In this document: one piece after another, positions 10,901 to 20,234 of the stretch | How positions within the stretch are numbered: the stretch's first letter is position 1 | Layout of the letters: each line of letters starts with the position of its first letter | NCBI GenBank assembly: GCA_030374805.1 | Contig: JARGSG010000183.1 | Location: 310,001 to 374,000 of the forward strand | Length of the DNA: 64,000 bases | Origin: Gracilaria gracilis | Lineage: Eukaryota; Rhodophyta; Florideophyceae; Gracilariales; Gracilariaceae | Reading direction: 5' to 3' | Notes under the pieces: model-generated | Told to the model about the DNA's origin: nothing | The model's database searches: none | What the model saw: the letters and a program-made list of their open reading frames with translations, nothing else | Program-made: the position numbers and the translations under genes

Positions 10901-12161
10901 CGAGAACCACAGGGCTGGCCCAGTCCGCATTTGCTGGTTCTACGACACCTTCACGGAGCATTCTCTTGACCTCATTGAGCTCAACCTCCCGGGCTTTTGG
11001 ACCTGCACGGTAAGGCTGCTGGTAAATGGGTTTCCAGCCAGGCACCATATCAATACAGTGCTCTGTAGCCTCAATTTGGCCCAACCGGCCCGACCACATG
11101 GGTTCAAATTCTTCTAAGAGACTGAGGATCCGGTCTCGGAGAGCCTGGTTCTCCGCACCGATCTGGACTTCCTCTCTCCAATTCCGCACTGGGTCCAGTT
11201 CCATAGTCTTTTCCTGATCCCTAACCTTAAAGGTATTGGCGATCTTCTGTTTCTTTTTGGTGTTTGTCGATAACGGGGGCGCATATGCAGGGTATGGCGC
11301 ATCTGTTCCTCCCCCTTCCTTAGAGGTGGCGACCTCGCCCAACACATTAGGTGAGACCGTGAAAACCCCTTGTGGTGCCGGCAATGCGATTCCAATAGTG
11401 GTATTCTTGGGTAACTTAACAATGTGATTGCTAAAGTTACTCAAGTACACCTTGAAGGATTGGTTAGGGATGTTGTCGATAATCCCGTTTGCCATCAAGG
11501 CGAGATGTCTTTCTGCCAACCTAGGATGGTTTTGTAGCATTACCAATCCTGGGACTGCGCATGAGACATTCACTACCATTTGGGTCATAGCCGGAATTGA
11601 AACCAATTTGGTGAGCCGTATCTTGTTTGAAACCGTTTCGGTGGGTATATTGAACCTCGGCTTCTTACGCCAACCATCTTTGGTCTGCGTATTACCCAGT
11701 ATAGCAATACGACCACCTTGACGGAGAGCGACCGTTCGGGACCCTGGCAAAATTGCCTTGACATGTTTGTCAATAAAGTTGGTCCCGAGGATACAATCTG
11801 TCGCCAGACGATCCACCACAAAGAAATTGAGCTTCACCTTCAAGGCTCCAAGTTGTACCACAGTGGTTAACATTCCTCTAAGGTGCAGTGGGCGCTCGTT
11901 AGCGTCCACCAGCGGGTTGATAGTCGGGGCAGGTCGAATGTTCCGCAAGACCGCATAGGGTATGACGCGAGCGTTTAGCACATTCGGACCCGCGCCGGTA
12001 TCGAGTACACACGCAACGGGGACCTGTAGGTAATTGAGAAAGCTTACTGAAGCATTAACTTTATAGTTATTGTAGTTCATTAGACACACCACATTGGGTA
12101 CATGTGATTCTTCTTTTTCCACCATTAAGGTTTCCCGTTCCGGTATCGACGGGCCTTCCAA
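7905..12161 (-). CDS. pol: Ty3/gypsy Pol polyprotein (protease, RT, RNase H, integrase, chromodomain)
   Basis: A single open frame of 1418 residues. In order: an aspartic protease with CVLDTGAGPN (about residue 53); a reverse transcriptase with LVTKKNDTRMRFCVYYRRLN and the catalytic ALVYIDDVIIYS; an RNase H with YTLDTDASDAQIGCCLM; a zinc-binding HHCC region (HYQRLSGHPGGTR ... CESCVRTRG); an integrase core with FVAIDLLGPLPKT, YLLTDNGSNLAS and HPQTNGQVERFNRT; a C-terminal beta domain (SGPFKVVRATDHTVTV); and a chromodomain ending the protein (PVERLVGHRRTQEGL ... VRWYGWGADGDTAEP). All catalytic acidic residues are visible. The chromodomain places it among chromoviruses. It looks whole. Confidence 0.95.
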   Translation of the reverse strand: MEGPSIPERETLMVEKEESHVPNVVCLMNYNNYKVNASVSFLNYLQVPVACVLDTGAGPNVLNARVIPYAVLRNIRPAPTINPLVDANERPLHLRGMLTTVVQLGALKVKLNFFVVDRLATDCILGTNFIDKHVKAILPGSRTVALRQGGRIAILGNTQTKDGWRKKPRFNIPTETVSNKIRLTKLVSIPAMTQMVVNVSCAVPGLVMLQNHPRLAERHLALMANGIIDNIPNQSFKVYLSNFSNHIVKLPKNTTIGIALPAPQGVFTVSPNVLGEVATSKEGGGTDAPYPAYAPPLSTNTKKKQKIANTFKVRDQEKTMELDPVRNWREEVQIGAENQALRDRILSLLEEFEPMWSGRLGQIEATEHCIDMVPGWKPIYQQPYRAGPKAREVELNEVKRMLREGVVEPANADWASPVVLVTKKNDTRMRFCVYYRRLNSMTIRDSYPIPRMDECIDSLGNAKIFTTLDANCGYWQVPIREEDKDKTTFTCHAGLFRFTRMPFGLRNAPATFQRALDIILSKVKWRTALVYIDDVIIYSRTVEEHFHHVREVLNLLRESGVTLKLRKCEFFTKEVEYLGHIISPGRLEVTPRNIRDVQEAKPPTSQTEVRFFIGLCNVYRRFIKGFAKIAAPLNRKLLKGQPTRFECLTNEEMDAFEALKHALLTPPILALPKAGLRYTLDTDASDAQIGCCLMQEQENGDKLPIGYWSRALHAAEKNYTTTEKECLAVVWSMLMLRSYLYGERFTLRTDHDALRWILVLADASGRLARWQLRLSEFEYDVQHRPGIKHNVADAMSRITTDGLDTEPVEDDIPCFTISTNPDGDTLEGYWTLPEEDTWFSDAIAREILALEETDVMPITREEFLREQANDVYCRSLMDQVGMKDSNFDVDRNGFLVRRAPIDGCLQKVVPKVLRPRVLYLAHYQRLSGHPGGTRMYYTLRQGYYWPHTANDVYTIVGQCESCVRTRGGLRKHRKYLKLFPAAGPLEFVAIDLLGPLPKTTRRYQYIIVITDRFSKLTRAIPLKDTKSTTLAVAFLNNWIYPYGAPLYLLTDNGSNLASKFFEAVCNLLGIKHYFTTAYHPQTNGQVERFNRTLVSRLRHYTEEHQTGWNVLVQPLTYAYNLQIHRVTQTTPFDVILSRHPPGIVVEGDPLGQEAAGALTPSQVKRNTLLRLRRALKYAESKITASQKRYKENYDRKVTQVVTATPGQYVFIDHPPKGAKPRPGDEADDEAIDRDINSKLLPKSSGPFKVVRATDHTVTVNQDGVENTISIDRITVTPRTVQSRKERGESTRDPQAVALRALPREDGTPIEVNDDAQGNDPDYVPPAGITVAPSEETPTPSGTDAHLNQSGERIPSQVSDEFPVERLVGHRRTQEGLKYTVRWYGWGADGDTAEPPSAIPHHSRVSYWNRKGEDMPNDG

Positions 12162-12181
12162 TTCACGGTTAGGGGTGGCCC

Positions 12182-14352
12182 CTACGCTAACCGTTCGGTG
12201 TTTTCCTGCTCCTCCTGAACGGGACTGTCCTTCTCCGAGATTGGTGTTTCCTCGACGAGATGAACCTGAGATGGTGATGGTTGAGCTTGTACCCTCTTTC
12301 CAGATCCATATAGGTTACGGTGGTTTTGCTGCCTGGCACTGATCAGATGTTCGCGCACCCCTGGGGGTATTTTGTCACATCTGTTCGCCAGATGGTCTGG
12401 CGACAAACAAAGCCAGCAAACCAATCCACCTGTCTGAGGATCACGCATTGCCATAGAGGTAGGTCGGGTCACCGGATTGGTCGGTGCTGTAGCGTAGGAA
12501 GATGCTTGCGAACCACCCGTTGAGGTTGTTGAGTGCTCGCCACACTTGGTGGCGACCTTACCGAAGCTGGTGGTACTGTCGACGACCAATTACCAATGGA
12601 GGTGGCTCGTGACTGAGCCTGCGGCGCAGTCACGAGATGAACTGCCATTCCTGTTGGTACGCGAATGAGCGAATCTCCCTCTGAGGTAGTGCTTTCTTCT
12701 AGCTCCAATACTGACCGTTTCGGTTTATCCTTTGAGGTATGGGACGCCGACGGCTTCTTTCCGTGACGGAGAGTGTCGCCTAGTCCCTGGGCATAACGGG
12801 CAAGCTCATTATAGTCCACCTTACGGTTGTTCGCCAGGTAGTTGCGTACCTGCGAACGGATCGCTTTGTCAACATTGTCGGCAAAGAGCGACTTCAACCT
12901 ACTAGTGGTAAAGACATTACCGCATTGGGTGGCCAGATTCCAAAGGCCCAACGAGAATTCCATTTCGGTTTGGCTAGAGCGTTGGCGATATGCCTGCACC
13001 TCAGCGTAACCTTCCTGGATAACCTCATCGGTAGCGTAAGTTTCCAACATGAAATTAACCACTTCTGGGTACGTCTCTAACATCTCTGTCCCCTCTTCAT
13101 CAACCGCCAGGGTATTTCCACGGAGCCTGCCATGCAGCAAGTAATAAGCTTGACCTTTAAGGTGAAACTGGAATAACCACATGGCAGCGCCTTCGGAAAA
13201 ACCATTTTGGTCACATGCAATCTTGAACTTCTGTAGAAACTCAATGACCGCAATGGGATCATCACCTGTGAAGGTAGTATCACCCATCTGGAAGCTGAGC
13301 TTCTTATGGTGCTTGGTGATCTTCTGCGCAACCTCTTGGGTGTAAGCAGAGGATCGGTTTCTCAACCGATATGACCTATAATCAACCGCTTTGGTGAACA
13401 TATCGTTCAGCGGCTGACGCACCTCTAGGGTTGTATCGGTGTCCGAATCCGAGTCGGACGACTCGTACCGTTTCTTCTTACCTTTCCGGTTTCTCTTTGA
13501 CGACTTCTTCGCCAACCTGTTCGGTTTCTTCTTGCGTCTACCTTTACGGTCATCATCCGACGATGAACCAGTATCGGTATCGGAGCTCGAGGAATCGGGG
13601 TCAGAGTCGTAGCCGCGATTCTTTCCCTTTTTCCTCCTCCTTTCTTTACCCTTGCGGTTTCTTCTTCGTCGCCCCTCTTCTGGGTCAGACGAATCGTCCT
13701 CAGGTCCACCAGTCTTGGTGTCCTTTCGAACGTTACCTCCAATGGGTGGCAAGTACACGTCTCGAGGGCCCATCTCTATATGGTCCTCTTGACCTTGCCT
13801 TAAACCTTGTAGGTACGCACTATCGGCCGGAATTGGCTTGATTGGTGCGGAAGAACCGGCAGGGATCCCTTGTGGTATGCGAGTAACCATATTCACCCCA
13901 GGGGTTTTTGTTTCCGCCATTCCTTCGGAAACCCAAAAGTCTTGAACCACTCGGTAGATATGCTCCCGGGCACCCGTTAAGAGGTATGTTTCAACCAATT
14001 TAGGTATGCGTTGAGAGAGCTCGTGCACGGCTCGATCAACCACCAAGCGGGTAACGGCGTCCATGTCCATTGAGGTCATAGCTTCATTAACCGTAGCGGT
14101 AAAAAGAGCTTTCGCTCGATCTTCCAATTGGGGCCAAAGGTCCTCAACCATTGTCGGGAAGTCCTTGTTAGGTTCAGGAGCCAACGGTGGCTGAGTGCCC
14201 GTATCCTTTGAAGTTCCGGCCCGAGGTTGCCGAAGCAACTCCTCCGGATTATCCAGAATGGGTTTAGCGGCCGAAGCCGCAGCAGAACCCTTGTGGCTAG
14301 GTGGCGCGCTAGAGCCACGAGTAATCCTTGTAGGTCTTTCCATAGTGACCAA
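12182..14352 (-). CDS. gag: Ty3/gypsy Gag region with CCHC zinc knuckle
   Basis: The N-terminal part is Ser/Pro/Gln-rich. A long Lys/Arg/Asp/Ser-rich low-complexity tract follows (alternating basic KGRRKKKPNRL and acidic SSDSDSDTD runs). Then comes the capsid-like Ty3 Gag core (FTGDDPIAVIEFLQKFKIAC, WLFQFHLKGQAYYLLHG, MEFSLGLWNLATQCGN). Near the pol side lies a nucleocapsid zinc knuckle of the CCHC type, CWLCLSPDHLANRC. Gag and pol occupy different reading frames, and families of this kind commonly use frameshifting or separate translation to express pol. Confidence 0.88.
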
Positions 14353-14473
14353 TAGTGGTATCCAATTGCTTCGCGAGTATTCCTACGAAACCAAATAGGT
14401 GTGTGAACTTCCAGAATCCTTTCGAATGTCTTCTGTTCACCAGTAAAGGTACGACAAAAACCAAGAAACTTCT

Positions 14474-14487
14474 AAGTCGGGAGACCA
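14474..14487 (-). promoter_or_regulatory. Likely primer-binding site of the Ty3/gypsy element
   Basis: On the minus strand, three bases after the 5' LTR end, the sequence reads TGGTCTCCCGACTT. It starts TGG as expected for complementarity to the CCA end of a tRNA. The tRNA identity is not determined. Confidence 0.6.
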
Positions 14488-14490
14488 AAA

Positions 14491-14998
14491 TGTCGTACAA
14501 ATACCGATAAGGTGTGGGGTCCGCCTGGTAGAGGGAGCGCGCGAGGGCTCAACCTAAAGGGGAAAAACACACAACCAATATGGTAGTAGGGCACCTGAAA
14601 CCCGCAGGGGCAAACGGCGGGGCAACTAGTCTAGACCGTGTAGGTGTACGGTAGTAGACGTCGACGCGCGGTAAAACCTGAATAGTAATAGAGTAGCAAG
14701 TGACCAAGATGGTATAGTTACTGCCCTCATGGTGCCTGACTTTACAATACCCGAGGGGGAAGGCGAGGTGCACCACAATATATACAAGGTGCACCGACGC
14801 CGATCTCCCATGCGGGCATGACGTCATCGGCTGTGCCCATGACCTACTGTCATGAGCCAGCAATGCTAAACTATCCTAGACTATAAATTAGAAATTAGAT
14901 ATTATAAAATACAGAATACCAATTGGGTACAGTGCAGCCAGCAAGGCGCACCAGTAGGCCGACGTGGCACCAACCCATTGAGGTCTCATTGTACTACA
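14491..14998 (-). repeat. 5' LTR of the 9.8-kb Ty3/gypsy element (right copy)
   Basis: 508 bp, about 99% identical to 5213-5720. It includes the CRE-type TGACGTCA (14819-14826) and the same ACC-N5-GGT sites. Its outer edge abuts a Tc1/mariner transposase fragment. Confidence 0.93.
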
Positions 14999-15687
14999 AC
15001 ACCCATCTTATAGGCATCTTCTCCTCCGCAAAAAACAACAAGTGTTCGCCCATGATCTTTAGATAGTCTTATGTCTTCTGAAGTCCTTTCATCGACACCA
15101 AACTCGTCTTCCCAAAAGCCGAAAATGCACCCCAAACTATGATTCCGCCTCCTTTTTTCTGGCGCTGCGAAAGTTGCAGTTCCTCGCGATGAAGATCGTG
15201 CCAGTATGAGTGGAGGCCTTCCGGGCCATCAAGATTGAACCGTTTCTCGTCAGAGAACACGATAAGCTTCCCCTTTGGCAAGGCCCAGCCGACGTGTAAT
15301 CTGCCCCATTCAAGTTGGTTCTTTATATGACGTTGTGTAAGCGGAGGAGCCTTTTTGGCTTTGCGATGCCTAAAATTAACATTTTCATTCAATTATCGCG
15401 TTTGCGACACACCTATCGGAAGATAAAGAGATTGCTGTAACTGACGAGCGGTTTTCGAGCTGGTTGACGCGGAACGGAAAAGTCTGCGTTTATTTCTGGC
15501 AGTGAGTTTGCCTGGGTTTTTTTTGTGGCTCTATGTTATATTTGTCGGGGTCTAGTAAGTAGTTTCGGACTACGCAGCGGCTGCGATTGTTGAGTTTAAC
15601 AGCAATACGCTTGATGGAGTAACCTTCGTCATGGAGCGCAGAGATTTTGCCTTTTTCAGCGTCTGTGAGCGCTGTGTCGCGCGGCAT
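14999..15687 (-). pseudogene. Tc1/mariner transposase remnant
   Basis: Reading the minus strand from 15687, the start (MPRDTALTDAEKGKISALHD, then EGYSIKRIAVKLNNRSRCVV) is the paired-like HTH of Tc1 transposases. A middle stretch in another frame (LTARNKRRLFRSAS-like) is followed by an in-frame stop. The catalytic core then reads KLIVFSDEKRFNLDGPEG, SYWHDL and GGGIIVWGAFSAFGKTSLV, giving the first catalytic Asp of the DDE triad. Coding similarity (DYLKIMGEHLLFFAEE) continues to the LTR edge at 14998. The rest, including the second Asp and the last acidic residue, is missing. At least one frameshift and one stop are present, so the copy is dead. The usual length is about 340 residues. Confidence 0.85.
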
Positions 15688-15699
15688 TATGCCTTAGGG

Positions 15700-16780
15700 G
15701 TTGATGGGAGATCGGAGGGGGCTGGGTGGAGCTGGCGACGCCGTCGACGAGAGGGGCACTGTGGAACAACGAACCAGATGTCTAAAGTGTCTTATACTTT
15801 CCGGCGGCACCTGTAGGGGTCTTTATGTTGTATCTATGGAACACCTGTCTCAAAGTGGGAGTCGCGCCTATTCTAGGGGTTTTTTTATACGCCCAATCGG
15901 ATGAGATAAAATGTTTTTATTTTTGATTGGCAGAAGAGGCCACATTCTGCATCCAAAGGGGTGTCCGGTGGCAGTGTAGTGTAACCGTTTCAGGTCTTTT
16001 TCGTTCATGCATATCTAGAGAGTTCCCATCACTCCGTTGTCCAAGATCTGTTCAGGATGCACCAGCTGTTTCGGGTAAGATGCTGCAGCCCGCAGAACAC
16101 CGCCTCGCCTAGCACAGCCACTGCTGTCGTCGCCGTTTTCGTCACCGACTGGGCCACCGTCAGCGCCAGCGGGGTCAGCAGCACCTACACCCCGTTGGAC
16201 CCCGACGCATCGCCGCCGTGCCCCGCGCGCGCCTTAAGTCCATCGCGCAATTGTTGCCGCCGTCGCCGTCACCACCGCCGCACTTTGCCAGCGCGTCGAC
16301 GCGCGCATGTACCAGCTCACTCAACAGCCGCGACAGCTGGTGATAACCTTCCACGGCGGCGGCGCGCGTGCGTTGCGTAAGCCAAACGTGCTCAACCACA
16401 ACGGCACTGGCGCCACACCGTTTTCATGCTGCGCGTACAACTACCACACGCACTCGCTCTCGGATCGCGCCAAGTCGCCCAACACCGCGAGCAGAATCGC
16501 GCCGGACGCTACAGGCTTGAATGTGCCGTACAGGGATACCAACAAGCAGCCGTGATCCACGCCGTTAGCGGGCTCGTACAGCCGCCGCACCGCCTTTCGG
16601 GTTGTGGGCGACGTTCAGCGCGCGAAAATCGACTCGTCACTCAGGCAGCGCCGCAGGAGCCTCACCTGCGCCCCGTGCCGGCACGTCGTCGGCCGCTAGC
16701 TAGCAGCAAGTTTGGCGCGGGGTATCTACAGTGCGGCGTCTTGTAATGCGTTTAGGAAATAAAGATGCGTTTCACTTACA
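15700..16780. other. GC-rich unassigned stretch
   Basis: Short overlapping ORFs occur in several frames with strong Ala/Arg/Pro bias but no recognisable domain. The composition at 16050-16720 (GC-rich, many CGC/GCC) looks like an old, decayed coding region. An AATAAA at 16757-16762 could be a polyadenylation signal. I assign no gene. Confidence 0.3.
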
Positions 16781-16789
16781 CGAAAGCTC

Positions 16790-16861
16790 CTTGTTGCCAG
16801 AACTTGGCGTCTGGACGGGGTGCCGCTGACCCCGTCTAGACGCCAAGTCTTCGGCAACAAG
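16790..16861. repeat. Long near-perfect hairpin (about 32-bp arms, 7-nt loop)
   Basis: The left arm 16790-16821 and right arm 16829-16861 are reverse complements apart from a couple of positions (core AACTTGGCGTCTGGACGGGG against CCCCGTCTAGACGCCAAGT). The loop is GCCGCTG. A third partial copy of the arm (CAACTTGGCGTCTGGGACT) lies at about 16892. It could fold in RNA or form a cruciform. Confidence 0.85.
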
Positions 16862-17540
16862 AACTTCTACGTGCGCGCTTTTGATTTGCTCGTCAACTTG
16901 GCGTCTGGGACTCTTGGGATTTTCGGATGGACCCAGTGTATTGACTTTGTGTAATGTTAGTTAGCCTCCTTGCGAGCGATGAGCAACACGAGCATCCCTG
17001 GAGTCTCCAGCACGTGCTGCTCCAGGTTCAACCAACGGTTTTGATAACATTATCTCTTCATGACCATTCGCAGAGTACGTGCGACGCCCAAAAGTCTTCG
17101 GCGAATCGCTTGTTTGTCGAGTCTCGTCCCAAAGCGACTCTTTTCATCACTCGCCGAATTAGTGAAATCAATTGAAAGGGAGCGTACTGTACCAACAGTG
17201 GATACAAAGATAGCCCTCCTACTACGGGTACTTCGCAAGGCAGGAGGAACTCACAGTTGCAGGTCGAAGGATAAAAATCTGAACCCGCAACCTTTTGTTA
17301 AGAGAGAACTGTTGGATTACAAGCATTGGTTCTTTTTGATTTTCAAGTAGATACCCTTGTATTGTCACTTTTCTTTCGAAAGCGTTTAATTGGCTATGGT
17401 ACTTCAACTTGTCCATGAAGGAGCCAACAATCTGGCAGCAACTATCGTATGTGTATCTATAATGAGCGAATCTGAGTTGACTTCGCATATTTCTGGTCGT
17501 CGCTACTGGCGTAGCGAAGCAGTGGCCGCAGACGCAAGTG

Positions 17541-17548
17541 TATAAAAG
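17541..17548 (+). promoter_or_regulatory. TATA box of the secreted-protein gene
   Basis: TATAAAAG is followed by a conserved block and the ATG codons at 17575 and 17608. The same box and spacing are kept in the duplicate (20168-20175), which supports a working core promoter. Confidence 0.6.
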
Positions 17549-17607
17549 CGAACGTCAATATCTGAAAGCTTTAGATGTCCTGGAAGCTCATTCGGCTTCA
17601 AAACAAA

Positions 17608-18273
17608 ATGGATACTCTACTCATCCTGCTGCTCGTAACGGCCATTATTACGTCTCATGTTTCAGGTGCTCTCGGGCAAAAAGGACAACAAGCTTTTCCA
17701 TGTATTCAAGTGGATGCCAAAAATGCGTTAGAGCAGAATAACAGTTCTCGCACCTATTTGACAATGGCCGGAGTGACCCTTTTAATGGCGAAATGCTCCC
17801 ATTCTAAAAACTCAACGACTACTTACAATGCCGGTAAACTGTTTTTGGACCCTCTTCATGTCGAATGTGAGAATCGTTCGTTGATATCATTTGAAGGAGA
17901 GGGAAGAGTTGTCGCCACGCTTCGGGGAAGTGAGGAAATATGCAATCGCTTTGGGTGCGTTTTCTACAGTGTTCGCAATCAGATTGTTGATACTTCTGCT
18001 TTGATTCTTGAAAGAGAAGTTGATCAGATTCGCGAACAAAATATTTCAGTTCCTTTCTTGCGGACCAAAGTGTTTTACGAATTTGATGGAATGGGAGAAC
18101 AATTTGCCAAAACTATGTTGTTTGCGTTCATGGAAGGAGTTAATGATCCATTCGAACTGCGTCAGCGAATGTTCCTGGACTATTCGATAACCAATTGTAC
18201 TACGGCAGCTACTGAGACAGACTTCTGCAATGTTTGCAAGACAAGATGTGTGGATGATGATGCGAGAATATGA
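17608..18273 (+). CDS. Small secreted Cys-containing protein, copy 1
   Basis: 221 residues from the ATG at 17608. An upstream in-frame ATG at 17575 would add 11 polar residues before the signal peptide and is less likely, because it lies only about 30 nt from the TATA box. The N-terminus MDTLLILLLVTAIITSHVSG is a clear signal peptide. The mature part has several N-glycosylation sequons (NNSS, NRS, NIS, NCT) and about ten Cys, including EICNRFGC and the C-terminal FCNVCKTRCVDD. There is no membrane segment or known domain. Its relatives are the damaged copy at 20235-20886 and a diverged gene at 23160-23816, which share PFLxTxV and DP-ELRxRxF. An extracellular role is inferred. The function is unknown. 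Confidence 0.75.
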   Translation: MDTLLILLLVTAIITSHVSGALGQKGQQAFPCIQVDAKNALEQNNSSRTYLTMAGVTLLMAKCSHSKNSTTTYNAGKLFLDPLHVECENRSLISFEGEGRVVATLRGSEEICNRFGCVFYSVRNQIVDTSALILEREVDQIREQNISVPFLRTKVFYEFDGMGEQFAKTMLFAFMEGVNDPFELRQRMFLDYSITNCTTAATETDFCNVCKTRCVDDDARI

Positions 18274-19560
18274 TGGCTGACACCGTTGATGTTGTTTGAT
18301 AGTCTTTAGAAACTACTACTTGAATGCATTTGTGTTTGTTAAAAAAGAACAGTTACCTGCTTTGCATCAAAACACAAATGCGGGTGTGTTGAAATAAGGC
18401 TCAAGATGTTGTAAGAGTTATAGTGTTCACAGATAAAACCTGATATAATGTAAATGATAAGACAGTGGCGTTAAAGACTTTCTGCCTTCGTTGGGAGAGA
18501 GGGCTGTGTATAGCTAGATATATTATCTCCTGCTACATCATAATAAGGATCTGACCACAATCTGAAAGAAGAATATGAAGAAAAGAATGCGTCCCAGAAT
18601 GAGTTCAACCAGCGGTTCCAACTCATATGCCTGGTACTTTACATATCCCTGCATTTTCTTGTGAGAGATACGGCGGTAACACATTGTCTATATCATCCCT
18701 TGCCTTCTGCAACTATGATATGTGCAACGCATTGGAAGCGACTTTTCTGCCTCCCGTCTCGATAGTCATCGAGTGTGGGAATGGCACCCGAACCTGCTAT
18801 GCACTCAGGATTTTAGACCAGATTTCGCAAGCTTGTCTATACCCTCTCACGATTCACTAAAGTTACTCCAAAGTGAGAACTACGAGTAGGTTTAATAAGA
18901 TGTAATTTCTTCTGGTGCAACAGTCAGAAGGTTGGCCCCCTTTGCATGTTTGGCAAAAGACAGAACAGTGCCAAAGGGGGCTAAATTTATTTATTGCTCG
19001 CCTGAAGATCTTACGCTACAAAGCGTCGTAACGACGCTTTGTAGCATAAGATCTTCAAAATCTGGATAAGTAGGGAGTGTGAATGCCCAAAAGGCAGATA
19101 CACAAAGCGAAAGAGAATAACTCTTCGCATGCAGCGATCTTCACTAGCTAGAGACAAGCTGTTCCAGCTTGATCGATTGGTGCAGGCTAAATAAATAAAC
19201 CTTGAAAGTATAGTAAACCCGCCGCTTGTTAGATTCAAACTGCTTCTTTCTGATTACCTAAGGAAAGAAAGCAAAGGCGATCGGTCTATCCTAAGAAGCA
19301 AAGTCAGAAGTATACATTACTATCATCGACATAAGCTCAATCGACAACAGTAAGATGGGCTAGAATTCGAATTTCGCCTCCCCACTTTGTGCACATATAC
19401 GATACTGGTTAAACGGTTTTCGTTTCACCATACGACTCTTATACCATTAGGTGCATAACGGTACGTGTTTCACACACGAGAAGAGAGGTGCATGATGAGG
19501 GGTCTCAGAGCCGAAGTGTACGCTTGAAGTACAAATAATTATTTACATTAGGCCTTCGCT
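18274..19560. other. Intergenic part of unit 1 with hairpins
   Basis: There is no secure gene. A 77-codon ORF at 18627-18860 has Cys and a sequon (ECGNGTRTCYAL) and may be a decayed relative of the secreted family, but the equivalent frame in unit 2 is not kept open. Hairpins occur at 18935-18981 (10-bp arms) and 19004-19056 (26-bp arms). Confidence 0.4.
19004..19056. repeat. Near-perfect palindrome, 26-bp arms with 1-nt spacer
   Basis: The left arm 19004-19029 (starts GAAGATCTTACGCTACAAAG) and right arm 19031-19056 differ at one base pair. I found no counterpart in unit 2 of the duplication. Confidence 0.9.
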
Positions 19561-20234
19561 GGTTCCCTGTGTTGACTGTTCTACGACTAGCGCATGCTAC
19601 ATGGGTAAGTCCAGGTTTAACCTCACGATTCGTCATCAACGCTAACGTTCTTGTCAGCATTTTGAAGAGTTCGTGCGACGCACAGAGTCTTCGGCGCATC
19701 CCTTGTTTGTCGAGTCCCAGAGCAACTTTCCTCATCACTCGCCGAATCTAATTCAAATCAATTGAAAGGGAACGTACTGTACACGTAGATACAAAGTTAG
19801 CCCTCCTACTTCGCCACGCAGGAGGAACTTCGTTGCAGGTCGAAGGATAAACAAGCAGGATTCGCACGCTTTGCTAGTACAGTAAACTGTTGGATTACAA
19901 GCATTGCTTCTTTTTTGGTTTTCAAGTAGATAAGAGGGCTATCTACCCGATTGTGACTTCTCTTATCTCTTTCGAAAGCGTTTTATAGGATAGGAAAATA
20001 TATATCTTCCTGGTTTGTTCAATTTTTTTGTCCATGAAGGAGCCAACAATTTGGCAGCAACAATTGTGTGTGTATAATGAGTGGGGTCTGCCAGTGAACC
20101 TAAGTTGGCTTTGCATTTTCCGGTGGTCGCCACGCCAGTAGCGACGCGGCGGCCCCAGACGCAAGTGTATAAAAGCGAACGTCAATATCTGAAAGCCTTA
20201 GATGTCTTGCAAGCTCAATCGGCTTCGAAACAAA

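Larger units (their letters stand above)
5213..14998 (-). mobile_element. Ty3/gypsy chromovirus with LTRs, nearly whole and young
   Basis: This is a 9.8-kb LTR retrotransposon read on the minus strand. Order on the plus strand: 3' LTR (5213-5720), 2.2 kb of non-coding 3' region, pol, gag, then 5' LTR (14491-14998). LTRs begin TG and end CA. A purine tract lies just inside the 3' LTR and a likely primer-binding site just inside the 5' LTR (14474-14487). The two 508-bp LTRs differ at about five positions, so insertion looks recent. Flanking bases (CCCTC at the left, ACACC at the right) are not a matching target duplication. Throughout, the element carries ACC-N5-GGT palindromes (see findings). 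It looks whole or nearly so. Confidence 0.92.
17040..19560. repeat. Tandem duplication, unit 1
   Basis: Many diverged but collinear segments are shared with 19620-22800. Examples are the AAATCAATTGAAAGGGA block (17163 and 19757), the TATAAAAGCG promoter block (17541 and 20168), the secreted-protein gene, CACAGATAAAACC-like 3' sequence, the GTCTATATCATCCCTTG block, and the GACAACAGTAAGA..GGGCTAGAAT block (about 19343 and 22588). The unit carries one secreted-protein gene and about 1.2 kb of non-coding DNA downstream. Confidence 0.8.

Noticed and set aside
16050-16720. GC-rich stretch as a host gene
   Set aside because: Frames change repeatedly and no domain appears. At most an old pseudogene, so left unassigned.
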